Positions 36,504 through 48,129 of a DNA stretch of 64,000 bases are shown one piece after another. Made by a program: the position numbers and the translations under genes. The stretch is taken from NCBI GenBank assembly GCA_023548195.1, contig JAJHZJ010000121.1:2728220-2792219 (forward strand). Direction: 5' to 3'. The notes below the pieces were generated by a model. That model was not told the origin of the DNA. It did no database searches and saw only the letters and a program-made list of their open reading frames with translations. Every line of letters begins with the position of its first letter. Positions within the stretch are counted from its first letter, which is position 1. This DNA is from Bettongia penicillata ogilbyi. Lineage: Eukaryota > Chordata > Mammalia > Diprotodontia > Potoroidae.

Positions 36504-37534
36504 GTCTGGTTTCTTTATCTTTCTGGACCGAATTTCTGCCCTGGAAGACAGGAGTTGGAGATGTTTAAATGCTATGACTGACTTTTTTTTTTTTTAATGA
36601 AAGAGAGCAGGAGGGAAAACTTTTAAATAAACACAGCATTAATCATGAGCTCCTAGACATTTGATAAACAATAGTAGGTTTTACTAAAATGAGCTAAGGA
36701 AAAAGTATTTTCTCACACCAAAAACTATCATATTTAAAAGGAAGTTCACGCAATAAGAATTTTTAGAGAGAAGAGTCCCTCTAGTGCATACCTAGAGGAA
36801 GTAAGTGCTCAGTGTGCTTGGAAATGAAGTAAGAAGGCTGTAGTAAGTATTTATGAGATTAGTTGTGGGGAATTTCCAGATTTTTAAGTAGTCTACAATA
36901 AATCCAGTCACTACTATGCTTCTTGAGAATACACAGTATTTGCCTTTGTAGTTCACTGCTGTTAAATCCAAAAATTATATACATGATGTGCAACTCTTGG
37001 GAAATTCAAAGTGTTTTGTGAACTATTTCATTTTATCCTTAATATATTCCTTTGACATGGATTTGAAACAATGCCCGATATATTTCTTTGAATTAAGTAG
37101 AATTGTATTTTTTCTTATTAAAAATTTCCCTGTGTCTTGAAGTTAGGTCTTGAGGGGTGTGGCCTTTTGTACCAATAAATTGTTTTAATAAAATTGTCAT
37201 TTTAGGCATTCATTGCAATTTTAACTGATCAGGTAAGAGGTGTGTTTTCTGTTGATATGGTATCATTGACTAAAAGGAAAAGAGAGGAAATAGTTGTACT
37301 TTTGGAAAAAAGAAATGAATATAGTCTTTTAGTGAGTCCTCCTTGTTTACCTCATTGTGCAAACCTGTTTTTTGACTGAGACCATCTGAACACCTTTACT
37401 TTTTTTCAATGAATAAAAATAACAAAAAATATGGTATATTCACAAGCTATTGAGGTAACAGAAGACTCTTAAAAAGTTTTATTTTTAGTGGTCCTCTTAC
37501 AAAGGTTAATTTCTTAGGCAGAGTTGGTGGGTGC

Positions 37535-38370
37535 TAAGCGTTCAGAGCTAAAAAATGAAACAGCTTTTGCTCTAAAGGATTCTATACTCTTATCATAGGA
37601 AACAGCATGTATGTATATAAGTATATAAAATATGTGGTTGTTTTTTCAATCATGTCTCACTCTTTATGACCCTTGTGGAGTTTTCTTTTCTAGGTAAAGA
37701 CTCTGGAGTAGTTTACCATTTCCTTCTCCAGCTCATTTTACAGATGGGGAAATTGCAGTATAGCTAGGAAGTATCTGAGGCCAGATTTGAACTTAGGTCT
37801 TCCTAATTCTAAGCCTAGCATTGTATCTGCTGTGCCAACTTAGCCACCTAGATAAAATATGCTCAATGTAAGTACAAAGTAATTTCAAGATAAGGGTGTA
37901 GGGGCTGGGGGAAATCAGAAAAGACCTGATATAGGACATTGCACTTGAGCTGAGTTTTGAGGGAAGAAAGAGATTCCAGGAGGGAAAATTGAGAAAGAAT
38001 TGTCATCTCGGTAAGAGATGAAGACCCAGAGGAGGGAGATGAAATGTAATTAAAACACAGCAAGCAGGTCAGTTCGACTCAAAGGTAGAATGCATGAAGG
38101 GAAGTAATGTGTGGTAAACCTGGAAATGCAAACTGGTGCCAAATCATGAAAGATTTTGAATGCCAACCAGAAGAGTTTGTATTTGATCCTAGAGGCAAGA
38201 GGGAGCCAAAATGACATGAGCAGACCTACATTTCAGGAATTTCACTTTAGCACCTGTACCAAAGATGATGTAGAAATGGCAAAGACTTAAGGGGCAAGAG
38301 ACTTAACCAGGACAGGCTATTTCAAGAGTCTAGACAAGAGGTGATGACAGCTTAAACTAAGATAGTGGTC
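37535..38370 (-). mobile_element. L2 3' region, antisense, interrupted by a SINE
   Basis: Antisense L2 on both sides of a SINE (37635-37851): GTGCTAAGCGTTCAGAGC on the left; GAAAGATTTTGAATGCCAAC, TTGTATTTGATCCTAGAGG and GACAAGAGGTGATGACAGC on the right. Confidence 0.85.
37635..37851 (-). mobile_element. SINE1/WSINE-type SINE inserted in L2
   Basis: Antisense copy: GAGTTTTCTTTTCTAGG, CCATTTCCTTCTCCAGCTC, ATTTTACAGATGGGGAAATT and GGCCAGATTTGAACTTAGG. Flanked by a 10-bp direct repeat ATAAAATATG at 37625-37634 and 37852-37861, which fits a target-site duplication. Confidence 0.9.
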
Positions 38371-39008
38371 TTGTAAGTGGAGAAAGAAGATGGATATAAA
38401 TCATCTTTCATTAGTTATACATAAAAAAGTCACTCTTCAGTTTTTCAAAATGGTATTCTTTCATCATAAAAAGATAACAGAAACTCAGTAAATGTTATTG
38501 GATGAATGGCCAATAAAGATTACAAAAATATGGAGAGCAAATGAGCTTTTGAAGTGAATGAGGAAAGATATCCTTAACCTAAGGGAAGAAGTTCAGAGGC
38601 AAGGACTTTCAAGTATAATGAGATTACCAAAGTCACCACTTCTTCGTCATGTGTCAAGTTCAAGATCACTTTTTTTGTATCCTGGTATCCCATTTCTGCT
38701 TTGCCCATATGACTGTTTAGTGGCTCCTGATACCATTATGCTGCCATGTAAAATTCTTATATCTCAGGTGTCGAACCTTTAACACCAGAATACAGCTTGT
38801 AAACCGAAGCGAACAGGAGCTTGCTCTGAACAAGGAAACATTAAGTTGACTTTAATTTTTAATACATACCAACTACTACTATGTACAATTGCGTCTTAAT
38901 GGAACCAAAACTGTATATGTCACTGGTTTTTTTTCCCACATCTACTTTGCACATGGCACTGAATTCCCTTTGTTTGTGTACAAGTTATATTTCCCATATT
39001 AGATTGTA

Positions 39009-39031
39009 ACATTTGAGGGGGGGGGGGGTGG
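39009..39031. repeat. Poly(G) tract
   Basis: A run of about 13 G inside GAGGGGGGGGGGGGTGG. A likely site of sequencing-length error and a possible G-quadruplex. Confidence 0.85.
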
Positions 39032-39384
39032 AGTAGAGTGGAGATCTCTTGCTTTTTTGTTTCTCTGTCTTCACCATCAATCTTTGGTGAAAATAAGAAT
39101 AATTCGTGGCTTTCTCCAGTAACATTCAGCAGTCCAGGATGATGAGAGGAAGATTTGGATCATTGCAATTACCGAGGGAATAGGATTCACAGGTTAGGAG
39201 CTATCTAGGAAGCAAGTGATTCTAGCGGTAGGTAGTGGAACATTGCAGTGGCAGACCACATTGTCAGAAGAGATGGAAATATTGCCTGTTGGTGATCATT
39301 TTTTTCTATCCTTCTCCAAAAGTACAGTATTCCAGATGCATTTTGGGATAAATTGACTATAGTGAGCTATTTATATGATTCCCC

Positions 39385-39880
39385 ATCCCACCCCCCAAGT
39401 CAAATATAAAATCCTCTGTTTGACTTTTAAAGTCTTTTATAAGTCTTTCCCCATTTCTCCAGCCTTTTCACACTTTGTATATCTTCATGGACTCAATGAT
39501 CCCGTGACACTGGTGTCCTTACTGTACTTCATACAAGACACTCCATCACCTCCCTGCATTTGCACTGACTGCTCTCCATAGCTGCAGCGCTTTTCCTCCT
39601 CACTTGCACCTCCTGGCTTCCTGGCTTCATTCAAGTTTAAATTCCAACCTACCTTCTACAAAAAGCCCTTTCTGCTCCTTCTGTTCCTACTCCCTTACCT
39701 CTGAGATTACTTTACATCTACCCCATGTGTATCTTGTATGGACATAGTTGTTTATTCATTTTCACTCCTTGCCACCATTTGAACGTGAGCTGCTTGAGGA
39801 CCAAGATTGTTTTTGCCTTTCTTTGTATCCCTAATACTTAGCAAAATGCCTTAAATTTCTTGGTCAACTGGCTTGTGATT
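39385..39880 (+). mobile_element. L2 3' region
   Basis: AAATATAAAATCCTCTGTTT, CTCCTGGCTTCCTGGCTTC, GAGCTGCTTGAGGACCAAG and TACTTAGCAAAATGCCTTAA follow L2 order to its terminus. Confidence 0.8.
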
Positions 39881-40770
39881 CTAATTAATTATTTCTAATT
39901 ATTCTAATATTATATAATATATATTTTATATATGGGGTAGGACACGTATGTAATACATTATAATATTATAAAAGTATACTATATTCTCTGTTATAATGAT
40001 TTTAATCATTAATAATAGATTTATGGGAAAATGAATTCCAGACACAGAATTTACAGAGTCATTAGAATGAACCCATTTATACATTGGAAGCTGTCTGTGT
40101 GAACACAAAAACTTTATACATTTTCCATCTATGTATAGTTTGTTTGTGCTTTGTTCTGCTTACCCACCATGGAATTGATGCCATTGGCTTCCTTGTCGTA
40201 CTCTAGTCCCAGACCTGTTCCTATCTCTCATTAATGAGCTTTTTTGTAGAAGACAGAAGCAAGTGCAAATTCTCCTTGCTAAAAGAGATAGGAGAAGACC
40301 TTCTTGATTGAAAGTCATCATAAGCTAAAGTTTGTTGTGTTAAAGAGATTAATACCTGTAGAGATACCCTCCCTAAATAAGTAGAAGACTTCTTGAAAGA
40401 GCATTGGAAAAAAAAAAAGAAAGAAAGAAAGCTCTGTAAAGAAATGTGGTTAGTTGTCAATACTGGAACAAATTCTCTTTTGTTTAAACCTTTATAAATA
40501 GACCAGTATTAAAATTCTACAGTCCTTTTCTTTGTAGGGATCTCTAAAATATGTTTGTGTCTTCCCCTGTCCTCCATCCCCCATCCTTGAATGGGGAAAA
40601 TACCCTGTGTATAATTTACAGCTTATAAAAGCATGCCAAATGATTTTCTGGGTAGTTAGGATGTATTTTTACTTCCTTTTAATAAATCAAAGTACTATCC
40701 CATGAAAAAACAGGTTGATTTTTGTCTTTTGCCCACCAATAAAGTCTCTTTGTATTGTTTTCCATTTCAG

Positions 40771-40878
40771 GTTGCCCGACTCATGGAGATGGGATTTTCT
40801 AGGGTGGATGCTCTGGAGGCCCTGAGAGCTTCGAATAATGACCTTAATGTAGCTACCAACTTCCTGCTGCAGCACTGA
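40771..40878 (+). CDS. UBAC2: UBAC2, last coding exon (C-terminal UBA domain)
   Basis: Follows a TTTCCATTTCAG acceptor, phase 0, and encodes 35 residues plus TGA: VARLMEMGFSRVDALEAL, then RASNNDLNVATNFLLQH. It is nearly all of a UBA domain. The three short helices are visible, with the MGF loop that forms the ubiquitin-binding patch (residues 6-8 of this exon) and the C-terminal LL motif. The UBA domain binds ubiquitin; in UBAC2 it helps link ER-resident degradation partners to ubiquitinated clients. The sequence is almost the same as the human C-terminus as I recall it, with Val after FSR where human has Gly. The frame is intact, which implies the gene is functional. With the 42-codon exon at 14130 it gives the last 77 residues of a protein that is about 344 residues long in human. 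Confidence 0.97.
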   Translation, partial: VARLMEMGFSRVDALEALRASNNDLNVATNFLLQH

Positions 40879-42310
40879 TGAGCATGAGGAGTTCATAGGA
40901 CATGGTTGCTTGCCATCAGAGGCAGAGGTGGCATCTGCCTCTTGGATAACATTGAAAAGTCTTTACCAAATGAATCCAAGGCAACAAAGCCATGTCTCCA
41001 AAAACTAAGTTACAATGTTGAGTAGAGGGAGGTATGCCCTGCTGCTCCTGTGCCCTTATTAAACCCCAAGGTTTTTATGATTATACTCTCTGAAAATAAG
41101 TTTACCATTGAATTAGCTAGCATGTTCTTTTCTACCTTCATTTTGAAAAACTGGGTCTTTTCCTTAGTTTTGGATATCAACAGTAAAGAATTTGTTACAG
41201 TATATGTATAAAATGCTGAGAGAGTACAAATTTTGCACCTCTCAGTGGCACTCCAGAGGGGAAACAGAGGCTGTTGGAAGCCACACTATTTTTATTAGAG
41301 TACATAATCCCACATAATCTTTTGATTGCAATAATAATCTTGAAGGGGAAAGGAGTAATGTTATTTCAATAAGGACATATCAGATTATTCTTTGTAAAAG
41401 TTTTTTAAATTGTATTTTTTTTCTCAAATTTATTTTTAAAACCAAAGGGCTCTTTTCAAGCCATGCCCAATACCACCTGGATACCAGAAGTGTGATTTAT
41501 ATATCTATTCTAACTAAGGACTAAGTAGGGGAGAGTGGAAGCACTTGGTCATGCACTCCTCATTATTACCAGCCCAGGGCAAATCTTCTAGGCCTTTCTC
41601 CCCATGTCTTCCAGAAAAAGCTAGTAGTTAAAAGAGCCTCTGAAAGAATGGAAAAGCTCTGGGGGGAAAAGGATCCAGTGTTAATTCTCCCTTGAAAATC
41701 CAAAGTAGATCCATAATGGGGAAGTGATTCAGACAGCAAAAGAATGAAAAGGGAGCTAAAAAAAAAACAACAGCCTGATGGCATCCAGCCAGGTTCAGCA
41801 GAACCCAAATGACCTGCTGGATCTTCACGATGGCCTAAATAGAATACTTTATAGTTGACGTGATGGATTTGTGAATAGACTATCCGTTATTTTCAGGAAG
41901 TGGAGATGAGGACCCCAGCCCACCTTTTGTGTCTGGTTCTTGGGCTAAACATCAGTAACTTAGATTGATTGTCCCTGGCTGCACCACCAGCATTAGCCTC
42001 TCTAGAAGTGGCACTTCCTGGCAGCTACAAACCTGGGATGTCTGTCAACCTAGAGCAGTGGAGAGGATATGAATAACATTTCGGAATTAGACACCATAAG
42101 CAGAGAAAACAGAAATCAGGGTTGGAAGGGAATGGAAAATGGAGGGGGAGGGGGGGGAGGAGGGCTGCAAAAGGCTTTTGTCAGATACAAAGCAGGGGAT
42201 GGAAATGCACCTCCATTTGTCATCTGCAAAGTGAGCAGAAATGTGTCAAAGTGATGCAAGTTTAGGTACATGATGCTCATCATAATAAAGTTTAAAATGT
42301 GTTTTACCTT
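40879..42310 (+). other. UBAC2: UBAC2 3' UTR (probable extent)
   Basis: No recognisable transposon lies between the UBAC2 stop codon and about 42.3 kb, unlike the flanks, which suggests retained transcribed sequence. Weaker poly(A) hexamers (ATTAAA near 41058) come earlier. The first AATAAA with a GT-rich downstream element is at 42284. A G-rich block (about 42144-42165) lies within. The end is a prediction. Confidence 0.55.
42284..42289 (+). terminator. UBAC2: Poly(A) signal AATAAA, probable UBAC2 3' end
   Basis: AATAAA followed within 30 bases by GTTTAAAATGTGTTTTACC, a plausible GU-rich element. Another AATAAA about 0.2 kb further on (near 42495) is an alternative. Confidence 0.5.
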
Positions 42311-43039
42311 TTCAGTATTTTTCACATAGGATTGACTCAATCTAAAGAAAATTTTCTCCTAGGCTTTGAATGATGAAATACAGAAATGTTTGTCAGGCTG
42401 CCTGTCTCTCCGGCTGAAGAGCTTTGGGTTAGAGAGAGTTCTTGTTCACTGTAGCACTGTCTAGTTCATAGTAGCTATGTCCTGAAAGAAGGAAATAAAT
42501 GTGTTACCAAGGCCAGATTCCAGGGCTCCCAAGTATCATTACAGTGCCTAGGACCTAGTGGGGCCTGAAGAATTTGTGCCCCTCTGTATCAAACTCCATT
42601 AGCAGCACCTAATTAGTAAAGCAATAAGACCAAGCAAACCTGATGGACAGGGCTGAGCATATTCACTAAGCATATTCACATGTAGGTGGTATGGAAGCAG
42701 TTCAGATTGATGGTTTAGGGGGCATACATTTAGTGTTGTAGTTTCAAAAGAAAAAGTGCAACATATTCATACCATGCGTTACTTTTGTTAACACAGTCAG
42801 AGAATTCATAACCAATTCATCAAAGAAGCAGAGAGAAGTTCCCTTCTAAGTTCCCAGTTAGTAAGATAAATAACGCCCAAAAGTCAGGATCTTGAAGAGA
42901 GATATGTGTTTGAACGTCATCTGGAACAACATTATTAGCATCTACATGAGACTATTTTGGTCAGGACCTATTATTTCATCAATGTAGGGAATTTCTATTT
43001 CCATTAATACCAATTGGCAACTCCCATGTGATTCATAGT
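42311..43039. other. Intergenic, nothing recognised
   Basis: No gene, RNA or clear repeat found. Short open frames only. Confidence 0.5.
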
Positions 43040-43185
43040 CTTAGAGAGTTGCCTAGGCCACTGAGAGGGTGCGTTACTCACACTCATACAACTAATCTTT
43101 TTGAGGGGTGGGACTGAAGCCCAGGCCTTTCTGACTTTAGTACCACCCTTCTATTCACTATGCCAACCTGCCTCTCATATATTAA
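43040..43185 (-). mobile_element. MIR-family SINE, antisense
   Basis: GAAGCCCAGGCCTTTCTGAC, CCACCCTTCTATTCACTATG and CAACCTGCCTCTC are the reverse complement of the MIR 5' part and core. Confidence 0.7.
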
Positions 43186-45094
43186 ATATGGGTTTTTGTT
43201 TTCCTTTTAAAAAGGATTAATCGCCGAGTGGCTCTTTATTATTTGTTACAATAACCTTCCCATTTTTTGAGAAAGCTTCCCATTTGGTTTCCATGCTTAA
43301 TGTTCTTCTCCTTCCTTGTTATCCCCTGGGGCTTGGGGTGTACTTCCCTTCTGTTTGCACAACTTGTGGCCTCAGGATCTTTTTCTCTGTAATCACCTCC
43401 AGACTGTAAGTCCCCACCTTTGTCTTAATATCAGTCCTGTACTCTCCTTCTTCATCTTCTGCCCCAGGGAGCTTCTAGCACTCTCATTCCCTGTTCTACC
43501 CCTTAATAATCAGCTGTTTCTCACCAAATGGCAAGCTAATCATCTGCTCCAAATAATCTGAAATCCCAAGGGCTTTAAATACAGGAAGATATATGCACAC
43601 CCACACCTTCCATCAGACATTGGAAATTTCATTCAGGTAGATACATAATCTTTGAGAAAACCCAATATTTTCCTCCCAGTGTCATGATTTGTGCCAGAGG
43701 AGGGCACCAAAGAGCTATGTTGATCTACCATTAAGTCTAGAAAAATTCTTGTAGATCATTGAATTGATACCATGTTGATTTCATTAGTAAGTGGGTAAGT
43801 TCCAGTTGCCCCAGAGAGAGACAAAAACCTTGTTAGTAGGTTCACCTGGGCTAAGGGAGAAGCTAAATCAGTAAAGCCCTGAGTGATAGGACGGCCCTGG
43901 GTAATTTATGCCTCAGCATAAAATTACATTGAAGTTATTATGGAAGGAACATCAGAACTTTGATCAGTGAACGAAGCCCGAAGTTATGAAAACACCCAAG
44001 TGCCATTTATAAAATGAAATCACTTTTTAGTACCTGAACTTGTAATCTATTCCTACAGCAATAGTCCTTTCACCTTCGTAGGGCCACGTCCTGGAATGTA
44101 TTGGAAGGAATTACAGTGTAGTTCAAAGTTATTGTACTGAATGTCTCAGGTATTAACTAACATGTATTGATCAAAAGAGATCTGATGACCTTCACTCTGC
44201 ATCCCACACCTGAAATAAAAGAATGGGATTAAATGAGTGTCATACAGAGGAATCAGCATTTCTCATTGCAGTTTTCTGGCTTTGACTAAAGACTTTTTCC
44301 CTTATGTTTTATATCAAAACTATATCAGAACTAATGTAAGGGCAATCTGCTCAGACCGCTATAAATATACAATATCTTTGGTTTTTTAAGCAGCAGGATC
44401 TAGGGACCCCAATTCCCCAAAGAGAAAATGTTTGCACTCTGAATTGGAAAAGGTATTATAGACTACCTCCTTTGATAAACATATTTTCTTGTGTACTTTG
44501 CGGGGAGGGGTGTTGTATAAAAATCTCTTTTTATCCTTTAAATACGAAAAGGGATCCATCTATGTGAGCAATAGCTACAGGGGCCCTTTTTTACACTCCA
44601 GTTTGGTACAGGCCAGAAAATTCCAGCTATTTTGTCACCAAGGGGCATATTGTATCTGCTGGGTATTCTGACCTGGACCATGAATGCCTGTGGCATTTCA
44701 GAAACACCCCGCATTCAGGTTGGAAGTGTAATGCCACAGGCATGATGTGGACGCCCACAAGAGGACTTGAAGCCATCTCTGGAGTCCTAGTGAATTAGGA
44801 AAGTACATCATTTCTGTGATAATGCCCGTGTTTGGAAGCCCAGACAGAACCAAAGTGAGGGAATGAGAAGTTCCCCTGAGAGCTACTTGGGACTTCCTGC
44901 AGGGAACCTTGCGTTACTCCCTGGGAATAATTCTCAATGGGTAATTCTCAGCCTCCTCCCTGGAGCACAGGATGGTTTTGACCCAAACTGAGAAGAAACC
45001 CCTGTGGCAGCCTCCAAGCAGCCAGACCTATAGCAGCAAAATGAGAAGTGAATTGTTAGGCACAATGAATACCAAGCAATTACTTAAACCTCTT
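43186..45094. other. Intergenic, mostly unassigned
   Basis: No recognisable gene or repeat apart from the inverted repeat at 44684. The longest frame (81 residues at 43316-43561) shows no family features. Confidence 0.5.
44684..44743. repeat. Perfect 14-bp inverted repeat with 32-base loop
   Basis: ATGCCTGTGGCATT pairs exactly with AATGCCACAGGCAT, separated by 32 bases that include a further GCATTC/GAATGC match. Each arm is itself nearly palindromic, so hairpin and cruciform forms compete. Confidence 0.8.
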
Positions 45095-45295
45095 ATTTCA
45101 TGGACCCTTTTGATAGTCTGGTGAAGCCTAAGGACCCTTTCTCAAAATGTTTTTAAATACATGAAATAAAATACATAGAATTATAAAAGAAACCAATTAT
45201 ATTGAAATAGTTATCCAAACTTTAAAAATGTAATTTAAATTAAAATTTAAAATTCAAGAAAAATAAAATAACCCCACTCCCAAGAACCTCTGGTA
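45095..45295 (+). mobile_element. hAT-like MITE, copy 3
   Basis: TTTCATGGACCCTTTTGATA, GTCTGGTGAAGCCTAAGGAC, AAAGAAACCAATTATATTG and end CCAAGAACCTCTGG match the family. Confidence 0.75.
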
Positions 45296-45409
45296 TAGAT
45301 TATCCATCTGTAAGTACCAAAAGTAGAAAAGCCCTTTCAGATTAATCTGGCCTAGTACTCAGCTTTGTACCATTATGTAGGTATAGCCCCTTGAGACCTG
45401 ATTGAATTC

Positions 45410-45780
45410 ACTCCCATAAGCATTTATTAAGCTACTTCTAGAGCAGGGAGCTTCAATGGTGATACAGACCAAGTAGAACCTGTCACTGCACTCTAGGCTT
45501 CTCTTAAAACCTTCCAGGAGGATCCTGTGCAGATCTGTGTATAATGTATAAATAAATGCCAAGTTCATACAAAGCAGTATCCAGTAATCCAGTGGGTTAC
45601 AGTCCTTCATAATAGGACTGATAAAAACACTTCATGGGGCTAGAAAAGTGAATGAGACACAGACTGTGGAAAGCTTTATAATATACCCTAGAGCCACTTT
45701 GGAATTTTAAGGTAAGGAAGGAGGCCAGGGGTGGGCATGGTCACATCCTTGTTTTAGGATTATTTGGTAGTTTATTAAGT
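45410..45780 (-). mobile_element. L2 3' region, antisense
   Basis: CATAAGCATTTATTAAGCTA at the terminus, later AGTGAATGAGACACAGACTG and GAGGCCAGGGGTGGGCATGG. Diverged. Confidence 0.6.
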
Positions 45781-46819
45781 CCACCATTCGGCGTTAAGAC
45801 CTCTACTTTCCCCCCAAGAGCATATAGCCTTTTTTTATGCTTTTGAAGACTGTTCAAGGGTTTTCTGTGTAAGAGGATTAGAGTTGTAGACCCATTGGGA
45901 ACATGGTATATTTCATTCTTTACTCATTAAAACTCTCTTAACAGGATGGCAATATTCATCAGAAGGATACAATAGAATGGTAAACAGAAGCATTAGAGTA
46001 TAGCTAAGAAATGGTCAACCAGTGTGATACTGTCTATGCAGCTTTTTTTCATGGGGCAACTTATAAGACCTGCATTTTTGTTGTTTATGAAATACAAGTT
46101 TTCTCTATAAAAAACTTTCAGGATTGTGCAGCTGTTTTCAAAAGGTATCAAACCGCTAAATGTTCAGCGGATATGTACTAACTCCTTAAGAGGCGGGACC
46201 TCATTGCTTTTAATTTCTCACATACATGTCTGTAGTGTTTTGTGCCTTTTGATGCCTTAATGACCTATTTAAAGGGGAAAACAAGCAGTTATTTTGTTAA
46301 AATTAAGTAAACAACCGAACTAAAAAAGCCAAATCCTGGATGAGCTACAAGAAATTCTTTGACCCACCTCCTAGATAGAGTTACGACAATGTTGTTTGTG
46401 TTCTGGATGAACTCATTGTGACTAGAACAATGGTTTGGTAAAAGAAAGTTAAATGACAGTATCTCCTGGCTCTGTCTTATTTCATGTTTGTGTCAGTTTA
46501 TTCGTCAGATACATTTGTGAAATCCCCTTCTTGCTACCACTTTTGGAGCGGCAAGGAACAGTGCCCTTTTTCCAGCATTTGCCTAACGTATCCATCAGGT
46601 TGGTTTCCCCACACACACTTTGACACATCCATGGCTCTGATAGGTGGTTAGTGCCCTGATCTATCTCTCCAGTTCGTCACTTGTTATCAGGGGAGCTGGT
46701 GCTGTGTTGGAGCTGGCATGTCCCTTGCATCCTGTGTTCTTCCCCCTCCTCTGAAGGCCTCAGCTGCTTCATTTGTAAAAGGAAGAAGAGGACATCGGGG
46801 TTCTTCCCCATTTTTTAAG
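45781..46819. other. Intergenic, nothing recognised
   Basis: No frame, RNA or repeat that I can support. Confidence 0.5.
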
Positions 46820-47145
46820 TCCTAGTCAGGCCCTTTGGCACTCTGGTGAAGCCTACAAACCCTTTCTCAGAATATGTTTTAATAAAAATAATGATAGGAT
46901 AATTATGTGTTTATATTCTGTAATATATAGTCTATCATATCTATTATTTATATAATATTTCTATGTATAATTATATATTGCATTTCTAGAATACATTATA
47001 TATAGTATAATAATAATTAAAGGAAATGCTACATTTCTGTCAGAGATTAGTAAGAAAAAATACTATTTTTTCCTCATCCATATTGACAACCCTCTTAAAA
47101 TCTATTTATGGACCAGTTTGTTCTAGATTAAGAACCCTTGGATTA
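46820..47145 (+). mobile_element. hAT-like MITE, copy 4, expanded by AT-rich sequence
   Basis: CTCTGGTGAAGCCTACAAAC and CTTTCTCAGAATATGTTTT on the left; GATTAAGAACCCTTGG on the right. The middle has grown with ATATATA-rich sequence (about 46900-47010) compared with the roughly 200-base copies. Confidence 0.65.
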
Positions 47146-47694
47146 TACACATGATGGCCAAGGTCCCCTTCTAGCCCCAAACACTAACCCACAATCCTAA
47201 ACGAGGCCCATAAAAGCCGGCACTTAGTGGGTAGTTTTTGAAACCAAACCAGCTTCTCCTGAAAGTTCTGGAGAGAGGGAAGTGATTCCAAGAACCTCTG
47301 CATGGATGCTGATATTGGCCATGGGGACCCAGGAGGATAACTGGTAGGAACTTCCTACCTCAAAGTGCTAGATCCAGAACTCTTCTCCTCCATCTTCCTC
47401 CAGACATAGGATCTGTCGCACAATGATTTCTTCCACTCAGAACTTACCCTTTCAGCAAGGTCATGGGGAGCACCTGTCCTTGCTCCACAATCAGGGGTGC
47501 CTCTGATTGTTAAGATGAAGGAGAACAAAAAAGCGACCAGAAGCAGCTGTTGGGAGAGGCCTGAAGCCCCTGACTTTATGAGAGGACCTATCCACTAGGA
47601 GAGAATTACAACATTCCAAAACTGACAACCTAAGGGTTTCCTGAGAATATCCAAAGAACTTAATTCAGGGAGGATTTGGAAAGGCCTACAGAAC
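47146..47694. other. Intergenic, nothing recognised
   Basis: Slightly higher GC than its surroundings, no supported feature. Confidence 0.5.
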
Positions 47695-47860
47695 CTCTGC
47701 AAATCAAATGCCTGCCTCAGACATTCACTAGCTTGATGACTCTAAGGAAGTCCCTTAAAACCTTCAGTCTCCATGTCCTCATCTATAAAATAAAGATGAA
47801 AATAATAGCACCAACCTCATAAGGGTGTTCAGATGATTGTGTATAGTACACCAAAGCTGT
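47695..47860 (+). mobile_element. MIR-family SINE
   Basis: GCCTCAGACATTCACTAGCT, GGAAGTCCCTTAAAACC and TCATCTATAAAATAAAGATG follow the MIR core and downstream order. Confidence 0.75.
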
Positions 47861-48129
47861 CTGCCTCCTTGTATACTTAGAGTTTCCTGGAAAGGCTCAA
47901 AAACTGCTCAAGATTTGAATCACTGAATGAGACCACTTCTCTATTGCCAAATGTTAAAAAGAGTCAGGCAATCTTTTCTTGGTATGTGTCCCCAACTCTA
48001 TAGGAAGTTTAACAATGGTTTCTCCAAACCCCAGGGCCACCTGCCAGAAGATACATCGAGAAGTGAGGTCAAAAACACAACCAACAATGACATGTTACAT
48101 CTGGCTTCTTAAAAAACTTTTTAACAATT

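Larger units (their letters stand above)
14256..40770 (+). other. UBAC2: UBAC2 last intron (26.5 kb)
   Basis: Bounded by a GTAATC donor and a TTTCCATTTCAG acceptor, phase 0. It is filled with repeats listed separately. Stretches where I recognise nothing: 16600-18010, 19800-21180, 23700-24170, 29350-30100, 35560-36270, 36550-37500 and 38380-39380. Parts of 18010-18580 and 34140-34370 look like ancient CR1/L3-type or other decayed repeats but could not be assigned firmly. Confidence 0.9.
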
